Shown here: positions 24,908 through 32,487 of the stretch, piece after piece
Layout: every line of letters starts with the position of its first letter
Numbering within the stretch: position 1 is the stretch's first letter
From: Devosia insulae DS-56
GTDB lineage: Bacteria > Pseudomonadota > Alphaproteobacteria > Rhizobiales > Devosiaceae
Reading direction: 5' to 3'
DNA length: 43,070 nt
NCBI RefSeq assembly: GCF_000970465.2
Contig: NZ_LAJE02000362.1
Location: 1-43,070, forward strand
Made by a program: the position numbers and the translations under genes
The notes under the pieces: generated by a model
What the model was told of the DNA's origin: nothing
Databases searched by the model: none
The model's input: the letters and a program-made list of their open reading frames with translations, nothing else

Positions 24908-26767
24908 TCAGCTGGCCTTGCCGCCGGCCGGCTTTTCTTCGACCTTGGGCTTGCGTTTGAAGCTCGCCGTGATGTTGCCGAGCAGGTCCACTTCGGCACC
25001 GTGGCGCTTCATGATGAACCACTGCTGCGTCACCGAGAGCAGGTTGTTCCAGGCCCAGTAGATCACGAGGCCGGCGGGGAACGTGCCCAGCATGAAAGTG
25101 AAGATGATCGGCATCCAGTTGAAGATCATCGCCTGCGTCGGATCCGGCGGCGGCGGGTTGAGCTTCATCTGCACCCACATGGTGATGCCCATGATCACCG
25201 GCCACACGCCCAGGTGCAGCAGGCCGCCCACCACCGGCAAGGCGACCGGGTTCCACGGGATCAGGCCGAACAGCGTGAAGATGTTGGTCGGATCTGGCGC
25301 CGCAAGGTCGACGATCCAGCCGAAGAACGGCGCGTGCCGCATCTCCAGCGAGATGAAGATGACGGTGTAGAGCGAGAAGAACACCGGGATCTGGATCAGG
25401 ATCGGCCAGCAGCCCGACAGCGGATTGATCTTCTCTTTCTTGTAGAGCTCCATCATCGCCTGCTGCTGGGCCGGGCGATCTTCCTTGAAGCGCTCCTGGA
25501 TCGACTTCATTTCCGGCTGCACCCGCCGCATCGCCGCCATCGAGGCATAGGAGCGGTTGGCCAGCGGGAAGAACAGCGCCTTTACGATAACCGTCACCGC
25601 GAGGATGGCGAGGCCGAAATTGCCCAGGATCCCGTAGAGGAACTGTAAGAGGTGGAACATCGGCTTGGTGATGAAGTGCAGCCAGCCCCAGTCGATCAAC
25701 AGCTCGAGCCGGTCGAAGCCGTAAGTCTTCTCATAGCTGGCGATCACGCCTTCGCGCTTGGCGCCGGCGAACAGGTAGGTCTTGTTTTCGGCGGTGCCGC
25801 CGGCCGGCACCAGCACCGGCGTGGTCTCGACGAAGCTGGTCTGGAAGATGTTCAGAGCACCCGAGGGTGTCGCCGAGAAGCGGGCGTTGAGCGGCGCGCC
25901 CGGAACTGAGAGCACCGCAGTCGCCCAGTACTTGTCGGTGATGCCGACCCAGCCACCCGTGGTGCTGGTGACGTCGATCTGCTTGTCGTTGACGACGTCG
26001 TCGTACTTCTTGGAAACGAGGTTGTTCGAGCCGAGCACGCCGAGCGGGCCTTCGTGCTGCACGAAGAAGTTCTGCACGTGCGGCTTGCCCTGGCGCACGA
26101 TGCGCGAGAACGGGTAGAGCGCCACGTCACCCGAGCCGGTGTTCTCGACCGACTGCGCCACGGTGAACAGATAATTGTCGTCGACGCTGATGGTGCGGCG
26201 GAAGATCAGCCCGGCGCCATTGTCCCATTTCAGCGTCACCGGCGTCGCAACGGTCAGCGTCTGCGCATCGCCCTCGACCGACCACACCGTGGTCTCACCT
26301 GGCGTAGCGGCAGTGCCGCCGGCCGCCGGCACCCAGCCGGTCTCGGCGTAGTAGCCGCCCGGGGCGCCTGACGGGATCAACAGGGTAATGATCGGCGAAT
26401 TGGGGTCGACGGTCTCGGTGTACTGCTTGAGCTGCAGGTCATCGAGGCGCGCACCGGTGAGGTTGATCGAGCCCGCGAGCGACGGTGTATCGATCTTCAA
26501 CCGCTGCGGCGATGCCGCAAGCGCCGCCGTGCGGTCGACGAAAGTCCCCGAGGCGGCGGCCGCGGCGGTGGCTGCCGGTGTGCTGCCGTCGGCGGCCGGT
26601 GTCGCGAGCCCGGTATCGGTCGCCGGGGCCTGCGCTGCCTGCTCGAGCGCCGCACGCTTCTGCGCCTGCTCCAGTTGCGGGCCGGCAATGAAGAACTGCC
26701 ATCCGAACAGCACCACGACGCTGAGCACGATCGCAATGATCATGTTGCGGTTGTTATCGGACTGCAT
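24908..26767 (-). CDS. yidC: membrane protein insertase YidC
   Basis: A 619-residue insertase for inner-membrane proteins, acting alone or with Sec. It has an N-terminal helix (about 7-23), a large periplasmic domain (about 60-350) and the conserved C-terminal insertase domain (about 380-590) with five helices, including YGILGNFGLAILAVTVIVKA and PVFFSLYTVIFISLEMRHAP. The C-terminal tail is basic. Length fits Gram-negative YidC. Its ATG overlaps the rnpA stop by one base (TGATG). Confidence 0.97.
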   Translation of the reverse strand: MQSDNNRNMIIAIVLSVVVLFGWQFFIAGPQLEQAQKRAALEQAAQAPATDTGLATPAADGSTPAATAAAAASGTFVDRTAALAASPQRLKIDTPSLAGSINLTGARLDDLQLKQYTETVDPNSPIITLLIPSGAPGGYYAETGWVPAAGGTAATPGETTVWSVEGDAQTLTVATPVTLKWDNGAGLIFRRTISVDDNYLFTVAQSVENTGSGDVALYPFSRIVRQGKPHVQNFFVQHEGPLGVLGSNNLVSKKYDDVVNDKQIDVTSTTGGWVGITDKYWATAVLSVPGAPLNARFSATPSGALNIFQTSFVETTPVLVPAGGTAENKTYLFAGAKREGVIASYEKTYGFDRLELLIDWGWLHFITKPMFHLLQFLYGILGNFGLAILAVTVIVKALFFPLANRSYASMAAMRRVQPEMKSIQERFKEDRPAQQQAMMELYKKEKINPLSGCWPILIQIPVFFSLYTVIFISLEMRHAPFFGWIVDLAAPDPTNIFTLFGLIPWNPVALPVVGGLLHLGVWPVIMGITMWVQMKLNPPPPDPTQAMIFNWMPIIFTFMLGTFPAGLVIYWAWNNLLSVTQQWFIMKRHGAEVDLLGNITASFKRKPKVEEKPAGGKAS

Positions 26768-27114
26768 CAGCTCTTCTTCTTCAGATGGACTTTGGAAATG
26801 GCGGCGGCCAGGTCGTTGACCAGCTGGCCGTACGAAATGCTCAGCGCCTCGCGGCGGCCGACCAGCACGTAATCATGTTGGGGTTCGAACCCCCTGGCGC
26901 AAGCCTTCGCGGCAGCCCGAAGGCGCCGGCGGATGCGGTTGCGCTGGGGCGAGTTGCCCACCTGCTTGGTAACCGTGAAGCCGATTCCGGGCTGATCGAG
27001 ATCACGCGCGTTCGCCTGCAGCGAAAACGCAGCGCGCCCGACGCGTTGGCCTCGGGCGGCTTTCAGAAATTCTGACCGGTTCTTGAGGCGCCGCAAGGCG
27101 CCGTCCCGTGGCAT
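26767..27114 (-). CDS. rnpA: ribonuclease P protein component
   Basis: A 115-residue basic protein subunit of RNase P, which processes tRNA 5' ends. The signature region reads GNSPQRNRIRRRLRAAAKA (the RNR motif), and the N-terminal LKNRSEFLKAARGQRV is typical. The start is set at the ATG at 27114, since the open frame continues upstream through rpmH in another frame. It lies 23 bases after rpmH and overlaps yidC by one base. Confidence 0.95.
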   Translation of the reverse strand: MPRDGALRRLKNRSEFLKAARGQRVGRAAFSLQANARDLDQPGIGFTVTKQVGNSPQRNRIRRRLRAAAKACARGFEPQHDYVLVGRREALSISYGQLVNDLAAAISKVHLKKKS

Positions 27115-27137
27115 GGCCGTGTGCACGGCCAAACCCC

Positions 27138-27275
27138 TTAGGCCGAGAGCTTGGCGCGGCCGACAGCGCGGCGGCGGTTCAGAATCTTGCGGCCGTTCTT
27201 GGTCGCCATGCGGGCGCGGAAGCCGTGCCGACGGGTGCGGACGAGCGTGCTCGGCTGGAAAGTGCGTTTCGACAT
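27138..27275 (-). CDS. rpmH: 50S ribosomal protein L34
   Basis: A 45-residue ribosomal protein, [18 protein letters not shown] at the N-terminus and ending VGRAKLSA, with the family's many arginines and lysines. It is the first gene of rpmH-rnpA-yidC. A sigma-70 type promoter at 27377-27405 lies about 100 bases upstream on the same strand. Confidence 0.97.
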   Translation of the reverse strand: MSKRTFQPSTLVRTRRHGFRARMATKNGRKILNRRRAVGRAKLSA

Positions 27276-27376
27276 ACGATCTGACCACGCCGGCGCGCGG
27301 TTCCTCTTATACTTGAGAGCAGCAAGGTGCTTGCCGGCCGGGCCCGTGTCTGGGCGCCTACGGCAGATTGGGGCGG

Positions 27377-27405
27377 CTTATAGGGAATTGGTTCGGTGAA
27401 GTCAA
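27377..27405 (-). promoter_or_regulatory. sigma-70 promoter of the rpmH operon
   Basis: On the minus strand, TTGACT (27405-27400), a 17-base spacer, then TATAAG (27382-27377). This is close to the vegetative consensus and is placed about 100 bases before the rpmH ATG, as expected for a highly expressed ribosomal-protein operon. Confidence 0.75.
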
Positions 27406-27541
27406 CGCGACCGCCATGCGGCAGAACGGCATGGTCGGCCCCCGAAATCCGCCGATTTCCACACTGCCTTGATCCTGCCCACTATTGTCGGGTGGCACGC
27501 CGGTGATAATGAGGCGCGGGGCCTTAGTCGAGAGAGCGAGA

Positions 27542-28975
27542 TTGGCCGATATCCTTACGCCCGACCTCTGTGTCATCGGGGCCGGATCCGGCGGCCTGGC
27601 CGTCGCCCAGGCGGCTCGCGCCTATGGTGCCTCTGTGGTGCTGGTCGAGAAGGCCCGGCTAGGGGGTAACGCGCTGCATGCCGGCGCCATTCCGGCCAGG
27701 GCACTGGTCGCCGCCGCCGCCCACGCCCAGGCGTTGCGCGATGGCGCCGCCTTCGGCATTTCCGCCGACGAGCCCAAGATCAATTTCCGCAAGGTGCACG
27801 ACCATGTCGAGCAGGTGATCACCGCGCTCGCTCCACAGAACGCCGCCGGCCGCCTCGAGGCCCTTGGCGTCGAGATCGTTCGCGGCGCCGCCCGCTTTAT
27901 CAACCGCAAGGCCCTGTCGGTCGGCGATACCGAGATCCGCGCCCGCCGCTTCGTCATCGCCACCGGCGCGCGGCTTCCCGTGCCCTCGATCCCGGGGCTC
28001 GACGCGGTGCCGTATTTCACCAGCGAGACCATTCTCGACAATACCCGTAAGCTCACCCACCTGGTGGTCATCGGCGGTGGCGCCGTGGCGCTCGAACTGG
28101 CCCAGGCCTATGCCCGGCTGGGCACCGAGGTCACGGTGATCGAGAACGGTCCGCTGCTCGCGGGCTTTGATCCCGAACTCGCGGGCGTCGCGTTGAAGCG
28201 GGTGGCGGAGGAGGGCGTCACCCTCCGCCCGCACGCCACCGTCACCGCCATCCAGGCCCGTTCCATGGGCATCGGCGTTGCCGTGCAGAACGGCGAGGCC
28301 GACCAGCTGCTCGACGCCTCGCACATCCTCGTTGCCGCCGAACGCATGCCCAACCTTTCCGGCCTCGACCTCGAGAAAGCCGGCATCCGGATGAACAAGG
28401 CCGATCCGCGGCTGCTGCTGCTGTCCCCTGGCCTCAAGACCAGCAACCCACGCGTCTACGCCGTCGGCGACGCCGCCGGCGGCCAGTCGGTGCAGGCGGC
28501 GGTCCGCCAGGCCGAGGTCATCGTCCGCAGCGCCATCCTTGGCACCATGGCCAAGCCCGATACCTTGCGCGTCCCGCGCGTCGTCTCCACCGATCCCGAA
28601 CTTGCCGAGATCGGCCTCAACGAGGCGCTGGCCCGTACGAGGCACGGCGTCGGTTTCCGCGTCACCCGCTGGTCCTACGCCGATAATGACCGGGCCAGGA
28701 CCTCGCGTGCGACCTATGGCCTCGCCAAGCTCATCACCGACCGCTCCGGCAAGATCCTCGGCGCCGGCGTCGTCGGCCCCGGCGCCAGCGAACTGGTTGC
28801 CCTGTTCTCCTTCGCCATGACCGGTGGGCTCAGGGCCGACAAGCTCGCTGAACTGGTCGCGCCCTATCCCTCCTATGCCGAGATCGCGGTGCGGCTCGGC
28901 GAGGAGTTCCGTCGCGGTGAGATCGCCAAGCCTCTCATCCGGCAGTGGATCAATCTCAACAAGCTGCTCGGCTAG
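27542..28975 (+). CDS. pyridine nucleotide-disulfide oxidoreductase-like flavoprotein lacking the redox cysteines
   Basis: About 477 residues in the fold of dihydrolipoamide dehydrogenase and mercuric reductase. FAD binding is shown by LCVIGAGSGGLAVAQAARAYG and VYAVGDAAGG, NAD(P)H binding by VVIGGGAVALELAQAYARLG, and the dimerisation domain is about 350-470. The redox-active motif, normally GGTCLNVGCIPSK, is GGNALHAGAIPAR here (residues 41-53): both cysteines are alanine. The C-terminal His-Glu pair is also changed (APYPSYAE, His to Tyr). It therefore cannot be a classical disulfide reductase. I prefer TTG at 27542, which gives the family N-terminus; ATG at 27509 or 27485 is possible. A histidine kinase gene follows after 58 bases. 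Confidence 0.88.
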   Translation: MADILTPDLCVIGAGSGGLAVAQAARAYGASVVLVEKARLGGNALHAGAIPARALVAAAAHAQALRDGAAFGISADEPKINFRKVHDHVEQVITALAPQNAAGRLEALGVEIVRGAARFINRKALSVGDTEIRARRFVIATGARLPVPSIPGLDAVPYFTSETILDNTRKLTHLVVIGGGAVALELAQAYARLGTEVTVIENGPLLAGFDPELAGVALKRVAEEGVTLRPHATVTAIQARSMGIGVAVQNGEADQLLDASHILVAAERMPNLSGLDLEKAGIRMNKADPRLLLLSPGLKTSNPRVYAVGDAAGGQSVQAAVRQAEVIVRSAILGTMAKPDTLRVPRVVSTDPELAEIGLNEALARTRHGVGFRVTRWSYADNDRARTSRATYGLAKLITDRSGKILGAGVVGPGASELVALFSFAMTGGLRADKLAELVAPYPSYAEIAVRLGEEFRRGEIAKPLIRQWINLNKLLG

Positions 28976-29033
28976 CCGGTTTGTCGCGTGTTGACGCTGG
29001 AAAGCGACAGCTTTCCCCGCTAATCATCGCCCA

Positions 29034-30464
29034 ATGGCCAAACAAAACCGCGCGATGCCTGGCCCGTTCTCCGGGCTGTCCGTCAAGATCATCGCCACCA
29101 TCATCGTGGTGATCCTCGCGGTCGAGATCGTCATCTACCTGCCATCGGCTGCCAACTTCCGCCAGAGCTGGCTCAACGACCGGCTGCGTGTCGGCGTCGT
29201 CGCCGCCCGCGTGCTCGACGCTGTGCCCGACGCCATGAACCTGCCGCGCATGCTGACGGACCGGCTGCTCACCTCGGCCGGCGCCCTCGCCATCGTCTAT
29301 CGCCGCGAGGGCCAGAGCCAGCTGATCGAACTCGAGAACGTCACCATGCCGCGCGAGGCAGTGACGGTGGACCTCCGCCAGCGCGACCCGGCCTCGCTGA
29401 TTCTCGGCGCGCTCGAGACCCTGGTGCTCGGCTCCAACCGGACGCTGCGCATCGTCGGCGAAGAAGACGGCATGCCCGACCGGGTCATCGAGGTGCTGAT
29501 GCCCGAGGCGCCGCTGCGCCGTGAGCTGCTGCTCTATTCGCGCAACCTGTTCTTCCTGTCGCTGATCCTCGCCATCATCACCTCGGCGGTGTTGTACGTG
29601 TTCGTCTCGCGCATCCTGATTGCGCCGATCCGCCGGCTCACCGGCAACATGGTCGAGTTCTCCGAGGCGCCCGAAAACGCTGCGCTGATCGTCACCCCCT
29701 CCGATCGGCGCGACGAGATCGGCATCATGGAGCGCGAGCTGGCGGCGATGGAATCGGACATCTACTCGATGCTGCGCCAGCGCCGACACCTCGCCGACCT
29801 TGGGCTTGCCGTGGCCAAGATCAACCATGACCTGCGCAATACCCTGACCTCGGCGCAACTGCTTTCCGACCAGGTGGCCAATCTGGACGATCCCAAGGTG
29901 CAGCGCCTCGCGCCGCGCCTGGTGCTGTCGATCGACAAGGCCATCGGCTTCGCCCAGTCGGTGCTCGATTATGGCCGCCAGAGCGCCACCCCGCCGCGGC
30001 CGGTACCGGTCGACCTGCATTTGCTGCTCGATGAAGCCGCCTTCGATGCCGGCCTCGTCGGCCATCCTTCGATCCGCTGGACCAACCACGTGCCCGACGC
30101 GGTGTCGATTTCCGCCGACCCCGACCAGTTCGCCCGCATCTTCGACAACCTGCTGAAGAACGCCCGCGAAGCGCTCGAAGCCGTGGGCGGCAAGGTCGAG
30201 GCACCGCAGGTTGAGGTGACCCTCGCCGAGACCCCCGACTGGCTCACCCTGTCGGTCACCGACAACGGCCCCGGTCTGCCGCCGCGCGCCCGCGAGAACC
30301 TGTTCGTCGCCTTCGAGGGCTCGGCCAAGGCCGGCGGCACCGGGCTCGGTCTCGCTATCGCCCGCGAACTCACCGAGGCGCATGGCGGCAAACTCAGCTT
30401 CGTCGACCAGCCGCTGGGCACCCGCTTCGACGTCACGCTGCCCCGTTCCATCCGCATCGCCTGA
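29034..30464 (+). CDS. HAMP-domain sensor histidine kinase
   Basis: A 476-residue membrane histidine kinase. Helices at about 17-37 and 168-192 enclose a periplasmic sensor region of about 130 residues; HAMP spans about 193-245. The phospho-acceptor is His265 in KINHDLRNTL. The ATPase domain shows the N box (DNLLKNAREAL), G1 (DNGPG, about 410) and G2 (GGTGLGL, 434-440). No response regulator gene adjoins it. It is 58 bases after the cysteine-less flavoprotein gene, so the two may be co-transcribed. The signal is unknown. Confidence 0.92.
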   Translation: MAKQNRAMPGPFSGLSVKIIATIIVVILAVEIVIYLPSAANFRQSWLNDRLRVGVVAARVLDAVPDAMNLPRMLTDRLLTSAGALAIVYRREGQSQLIELENVTMPREAVTVDLRQRDPASLILGALETLVLGSNRTLRIVGEEDGMPDRVIEVLMPEAPLRRELLLYSRNLFFLSLILAIITSAVLYVFVSRILIAPIRRLTGNMVEFSEAPENAALIVTPSDRRDEIGIMERELAAMESDIYSMLRQRRHLADLGLAVAKINHDLRNTLTSAQLLSDQVANLDDPKVQRLAPRLVLSIDKAIGFAQSVLDYGRQSATPPRPVPVDLHLLLDEAAFDAGLVGHPSIRWTNHVPDAVSISADPDQFARIFDNLLKNAREALEAVGGKVEAPQVEVTLAETPDWLTLSVTDNGPGLPPRARENLFVAFEGSAKAGGTGLGLAIARELTEAHGGKLSFVDQPLGTRFDVTLPRSIRIA

Positions 30465-30503
30465 ACTGTCACGGGCGTGTCAAAATTGCTCGCGCGTCCA
30501 TGC

Positions 30504-30532
30504 TTGCAATGCTGCGGCGGCCCATGTATGGG
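30504..30532 (+). promoter_or_regulatory. probable tRNA-Arg promoter
   Basis: TTGCAA (30504-30509), 17 bases, then TATGGG (30527-30532), 33 bases before the tRNA. Spacing and position fit a vegetative promoter; the -10 box is only a partial match. Confidence 0.45.
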
Positions 30533-30565
30533 TCACGCCGTTCGCCGGAACACCACCGGCCGTGC

Positions 30566-30642
30566 GCGCCCTTAGCTCAGCTGGATAGAGCACCAGACTA
30601 CGAATCTGGGGGTCAGGAGTTCGAATCTCTTAGGGCGCGCCA
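30566..30642 (+). tRNA. tRNA-Arg(ACG)
   Basis: A complete 77-base cloverleaf: acceptor arms GCGCCCT and AGGGCGC pair over seven bases, followed by the G discriminator and an encoded CCA (30640-30642). The D arm begins GCTCAGCTGGATAGAGC. The anticodon stem CCAGA/TCTGG encloses CTACGAA, giving anticodon ACG, which is deaminated to ICG and reads CGU, CGC and CGA. The T arm has TTCGAAT. It marks the border between the conserved backbone to its left and the accessory genes to its right. Confidence 0.97.
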
Positions 30643-30698
30643 ATCTCTTCAAGCATTTGTAGCCGAACATACGACATCGTTCTGTTCGACGTCGTGCC

Positions 30699-30719
30699 GG
30701 GGTAACCTTTGGGGTAACC
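30699..30719 (+). repeat. 9-base direct repeat downstream of the tRNA
   Basis: GGGGTAACC occurs at 30699-30707 and again at 30711-30719, a 12-base period. It lies in the 120-base gap between the tRNA-Arg and the cupin gene. It may be a trace of an integration event at the tRNA, but no integrase gene is present in the window. Confidence 0.5.
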
Positions 30720-30764
30720 GGGACCGGTGTTACGCGCAGCGCATAGTGCCGTTCGGACTGCCAA

Positions 30765-31208
30765 TCAGCCGTAGGTTTGACCGCGCGGATCATCGCCGCT
30801 GTGGAGATAATCGATACCCAATGGTCCTGTCCCGGTGACCTGGGTGACGTACTCGCCGGATTTCGCCCAGTGGAAATGCGGCGTGTCTCGCGGCAGGACG
30901 ACGACGCTACCCGCGCCATAGGCGTGGAGTTCGTCTGGGTCGAATGTCGCGCCGAAGCCGATGTAGAACACGCCCGACATGACCGTGTAGATACGATCCT
31001 CCGGATGGGTATGAGGCATCAACCTGGTGCCGCCGGGCACTTTCACGCGCACCACATACGGGCCAGGCTTGCCTGGATCGCCTACGACTATCGCGAGCAC
31101 TGCCCCGGCGGGGAAGGCGGCGAATGGCTCGAAGCGGATGTCTTCGGGATGGGTCGATCCAACCTTGGTCGGCGAAAGGCTGTGGCGAGATAGTGGACCT
31201 GTCGTCAT
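30765..31208 (-). CDS. single cupin domain protein
   Basis: A 147-residue cupin. The first metal-binding motif is visible as PGGTRLMPHTHPEDRIYTV (two His and a Glu), and the second as PRDTPHFHW with its His. Such small beta-barrels bind Mn, Fe, Ni or Zn and have many roles, including ectoine-like or dioxygenase chemistry; the function here is unknown. It is the first gene after the tRNA on the minus strand and is upstream of no obvious operon partner. Confidence 0.82.
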   Translation of the reverse strand: MTTGPLSRHSLSPTKVGSTHPEDIRFEPFAAFPAGAVLAIVVGDPGKPGPYVVRVKVPGGTRLMPHTHPEDRIYTVMSGVFYIGFGATFDPDELHAYGAGSVVVLPRDTPHFHWAKSGEYVTQVTGTGPLGIDYLHSGDDPRGQTYG

Positions 31209-31359
31209 GGCTGACCTCGAGTGTGTTCCCGGTCCCTTCAGGCGATCAGGGACCTCTGCCTCCTAATGCAACCTCGTTGCGCTTAGCCAGGACAGCCAGA
31301 CGATCGTGTCGCCAGGACCATGGTATTGGTGGCTTTGGACGGGGCGCTCAGCGGCGTGG

Positions 31360-31719
31360 TCAGGCCACCGCCCGCTCGACCTCATGAACGAGGGCATCGG
31401 TGTCTGCAGGCTTCTCGAGGAAGGCTCGGCCGCCTGCTGCAAGTACCCGATTGCGCACCGCCTCGGTCGGAAACGCGGTCATGAAGATCATCGGGATGAG
31501 ACGACCTTCGGCGATCAGGCGGGCCTGCAGTTCGTCGCCCTGCATCGCCGGCATCTGGATGTCGACGACCATACAGTCGGGTTTCGCGCCGCTCTCGAGG
31601 AACGCCGTGGCAGAGCCAAAGGTGCTGACCCGGTAACCGAACGAGCGGAGCAGGCTCGCGAGGGAAATGCGGACACCCTCGTCGTCGTCGACGATGGCGA
31701 TGGTCTTTTCACTGTGCAT
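31360..31719 (-). CDS. single-domain response regulator (CheY-like receiver)
   Basis: A 119-residue receiver domain with no output domain. The acidic pocket is Asp11-Asp13 (AIVDDDEGV), the phospho-acceptor is Asp53 (VVDIQMP), and the conserved Lys is Lys103 (FLEKPAD). The start is set at the ATG at 31719 because the fold begins there; the open frame extends to 31773. It follows a FixJ-type regulator and a histidine kinase on the same strand and may act as a phosphate sink or an intermediate for that kinase. Confidence 0.88.
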   Translation of the reverse strand: MHSEKTIAIVDDDEGVRISLASLLRSFGYRVSTFGSATAFLESGAKPDCMVVDIQMPAMQGDELQARLIAEGRLIPMIFMTAFPTEAVRNRVLAAGGRAFLEKPADTDALVHEVERAVA

Positions 31720-31833
31720 GACAAACTTCTCGTGTCGCGGTGGCCTGGCCATGTGGCCAAGCCTCGCGTCCACTATCGTTATGGAGCAGCCGGGAGCGCC
31801 GCGGAATCATACGCAGGTTTGCCCCTCCGCGGC

Positions 31834-32487
31834 TCATGGTTTGATCCCGAGTGCCTCGGCCTTGCGAACCAGGTCCGCGAGTGTCCTCACGCCCATCTTT
31901 CGCATGACGTTGCCGCGGTGGATCTTCACCGTGATCTCGCTGAGCCCGAGAATGCCGGCAACCTGCTTGTTCATCAGGCCGGCCACCACGTGGGTCATCA
32001 CCTCGCGCTCTCGCGTCGTCAGTGTCTCGAACTCAGCCGCCAGCTCGTTGCGGCTCGATGTTGCGGCTCGCTGCTGCCTGTCGCGCTCGATGGCGGAAGT
32101 AACGGCGTCCAGCATGTCCTGGTCGCGAAAGGGCTTTGAAAGGAAATCCACCGCCCCCGCCTTCATGGCGCGCACGCTCATCGGGATGTCGCCGTGGCCG
32201 GTCATGAACACGATAGGCCGGCCGATGCCGCGCTCGACCAGCTGTCCCTGGAAATCCAATCCGCTGACACCCGGCAGGCGCACGTCGAGTACGATGCAGC
32301 CGGGTGCATCGGGCAGTTGCGCAGCCAGCAGTTCGGCGGGCGACCCGAACAGCCGGGTGGCGAGTGAGATGGAACGCAGCAGGCTGTCGAGAGCCTCGAG
32401 CACCGCTGGGTCGTCGTCGACAACCGCAACGAACGGCGCCGCCAGCTCGGTCCCCGGCCTTGTTTGTCCAGATGTCTGCTGGATCAT
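31834..32487 (-). CDS. FixJ-family response regulator (receiver plus LuxR HTH)
   Basis: A 217-residue two-domain regulator. The receiver (about 18-135) has Asp24-Asp26, phospho-acceptor Asp68 (CIVLDVRLPG) and Lys118 (FLSKPF). The C-terminal LuxR/GerE helix-turn-helix (about 150-205) reads LTTREREVMTHVVAGLMNKQ and SEITVKIHRGNVMRKMG. It overlaps the kinase gene by four bases (ATGA), so that kinase is the probable partner. The signal and target genes are unknown; the neighbouring stress genes (cupins, Dps) are candidates. Confidence 0.93.
   Translation of the reverse strand: MIQQTSGQTRPGTELAAPFVAVVDDDPAVLEALDSLLRSISLATRLFGSPAELLAAQLPDAPGCIVLDVRLPGVSGLDFQGQLVERGIGRPIVFMTGHGDIPMSVRAMKAGAVDFLSKPFRDQDMLDAVTSAIERDRQQRAATSSRNELAAEFETLTTREREVMTHVVAGLMNKQVAGILGLSEITVKIHRGNVMRKMGVRTLADLVRKAEALGIKP

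Noticed and set aside
30643-30764. Possible integrase remnant after tRNA-Arg on the minus strand
   Set aside because: A Val-Thr-Pro-rich translation is all that can be seen; there are no catalytic residues of a tyrosine recombinase and the piece is too short to assign.
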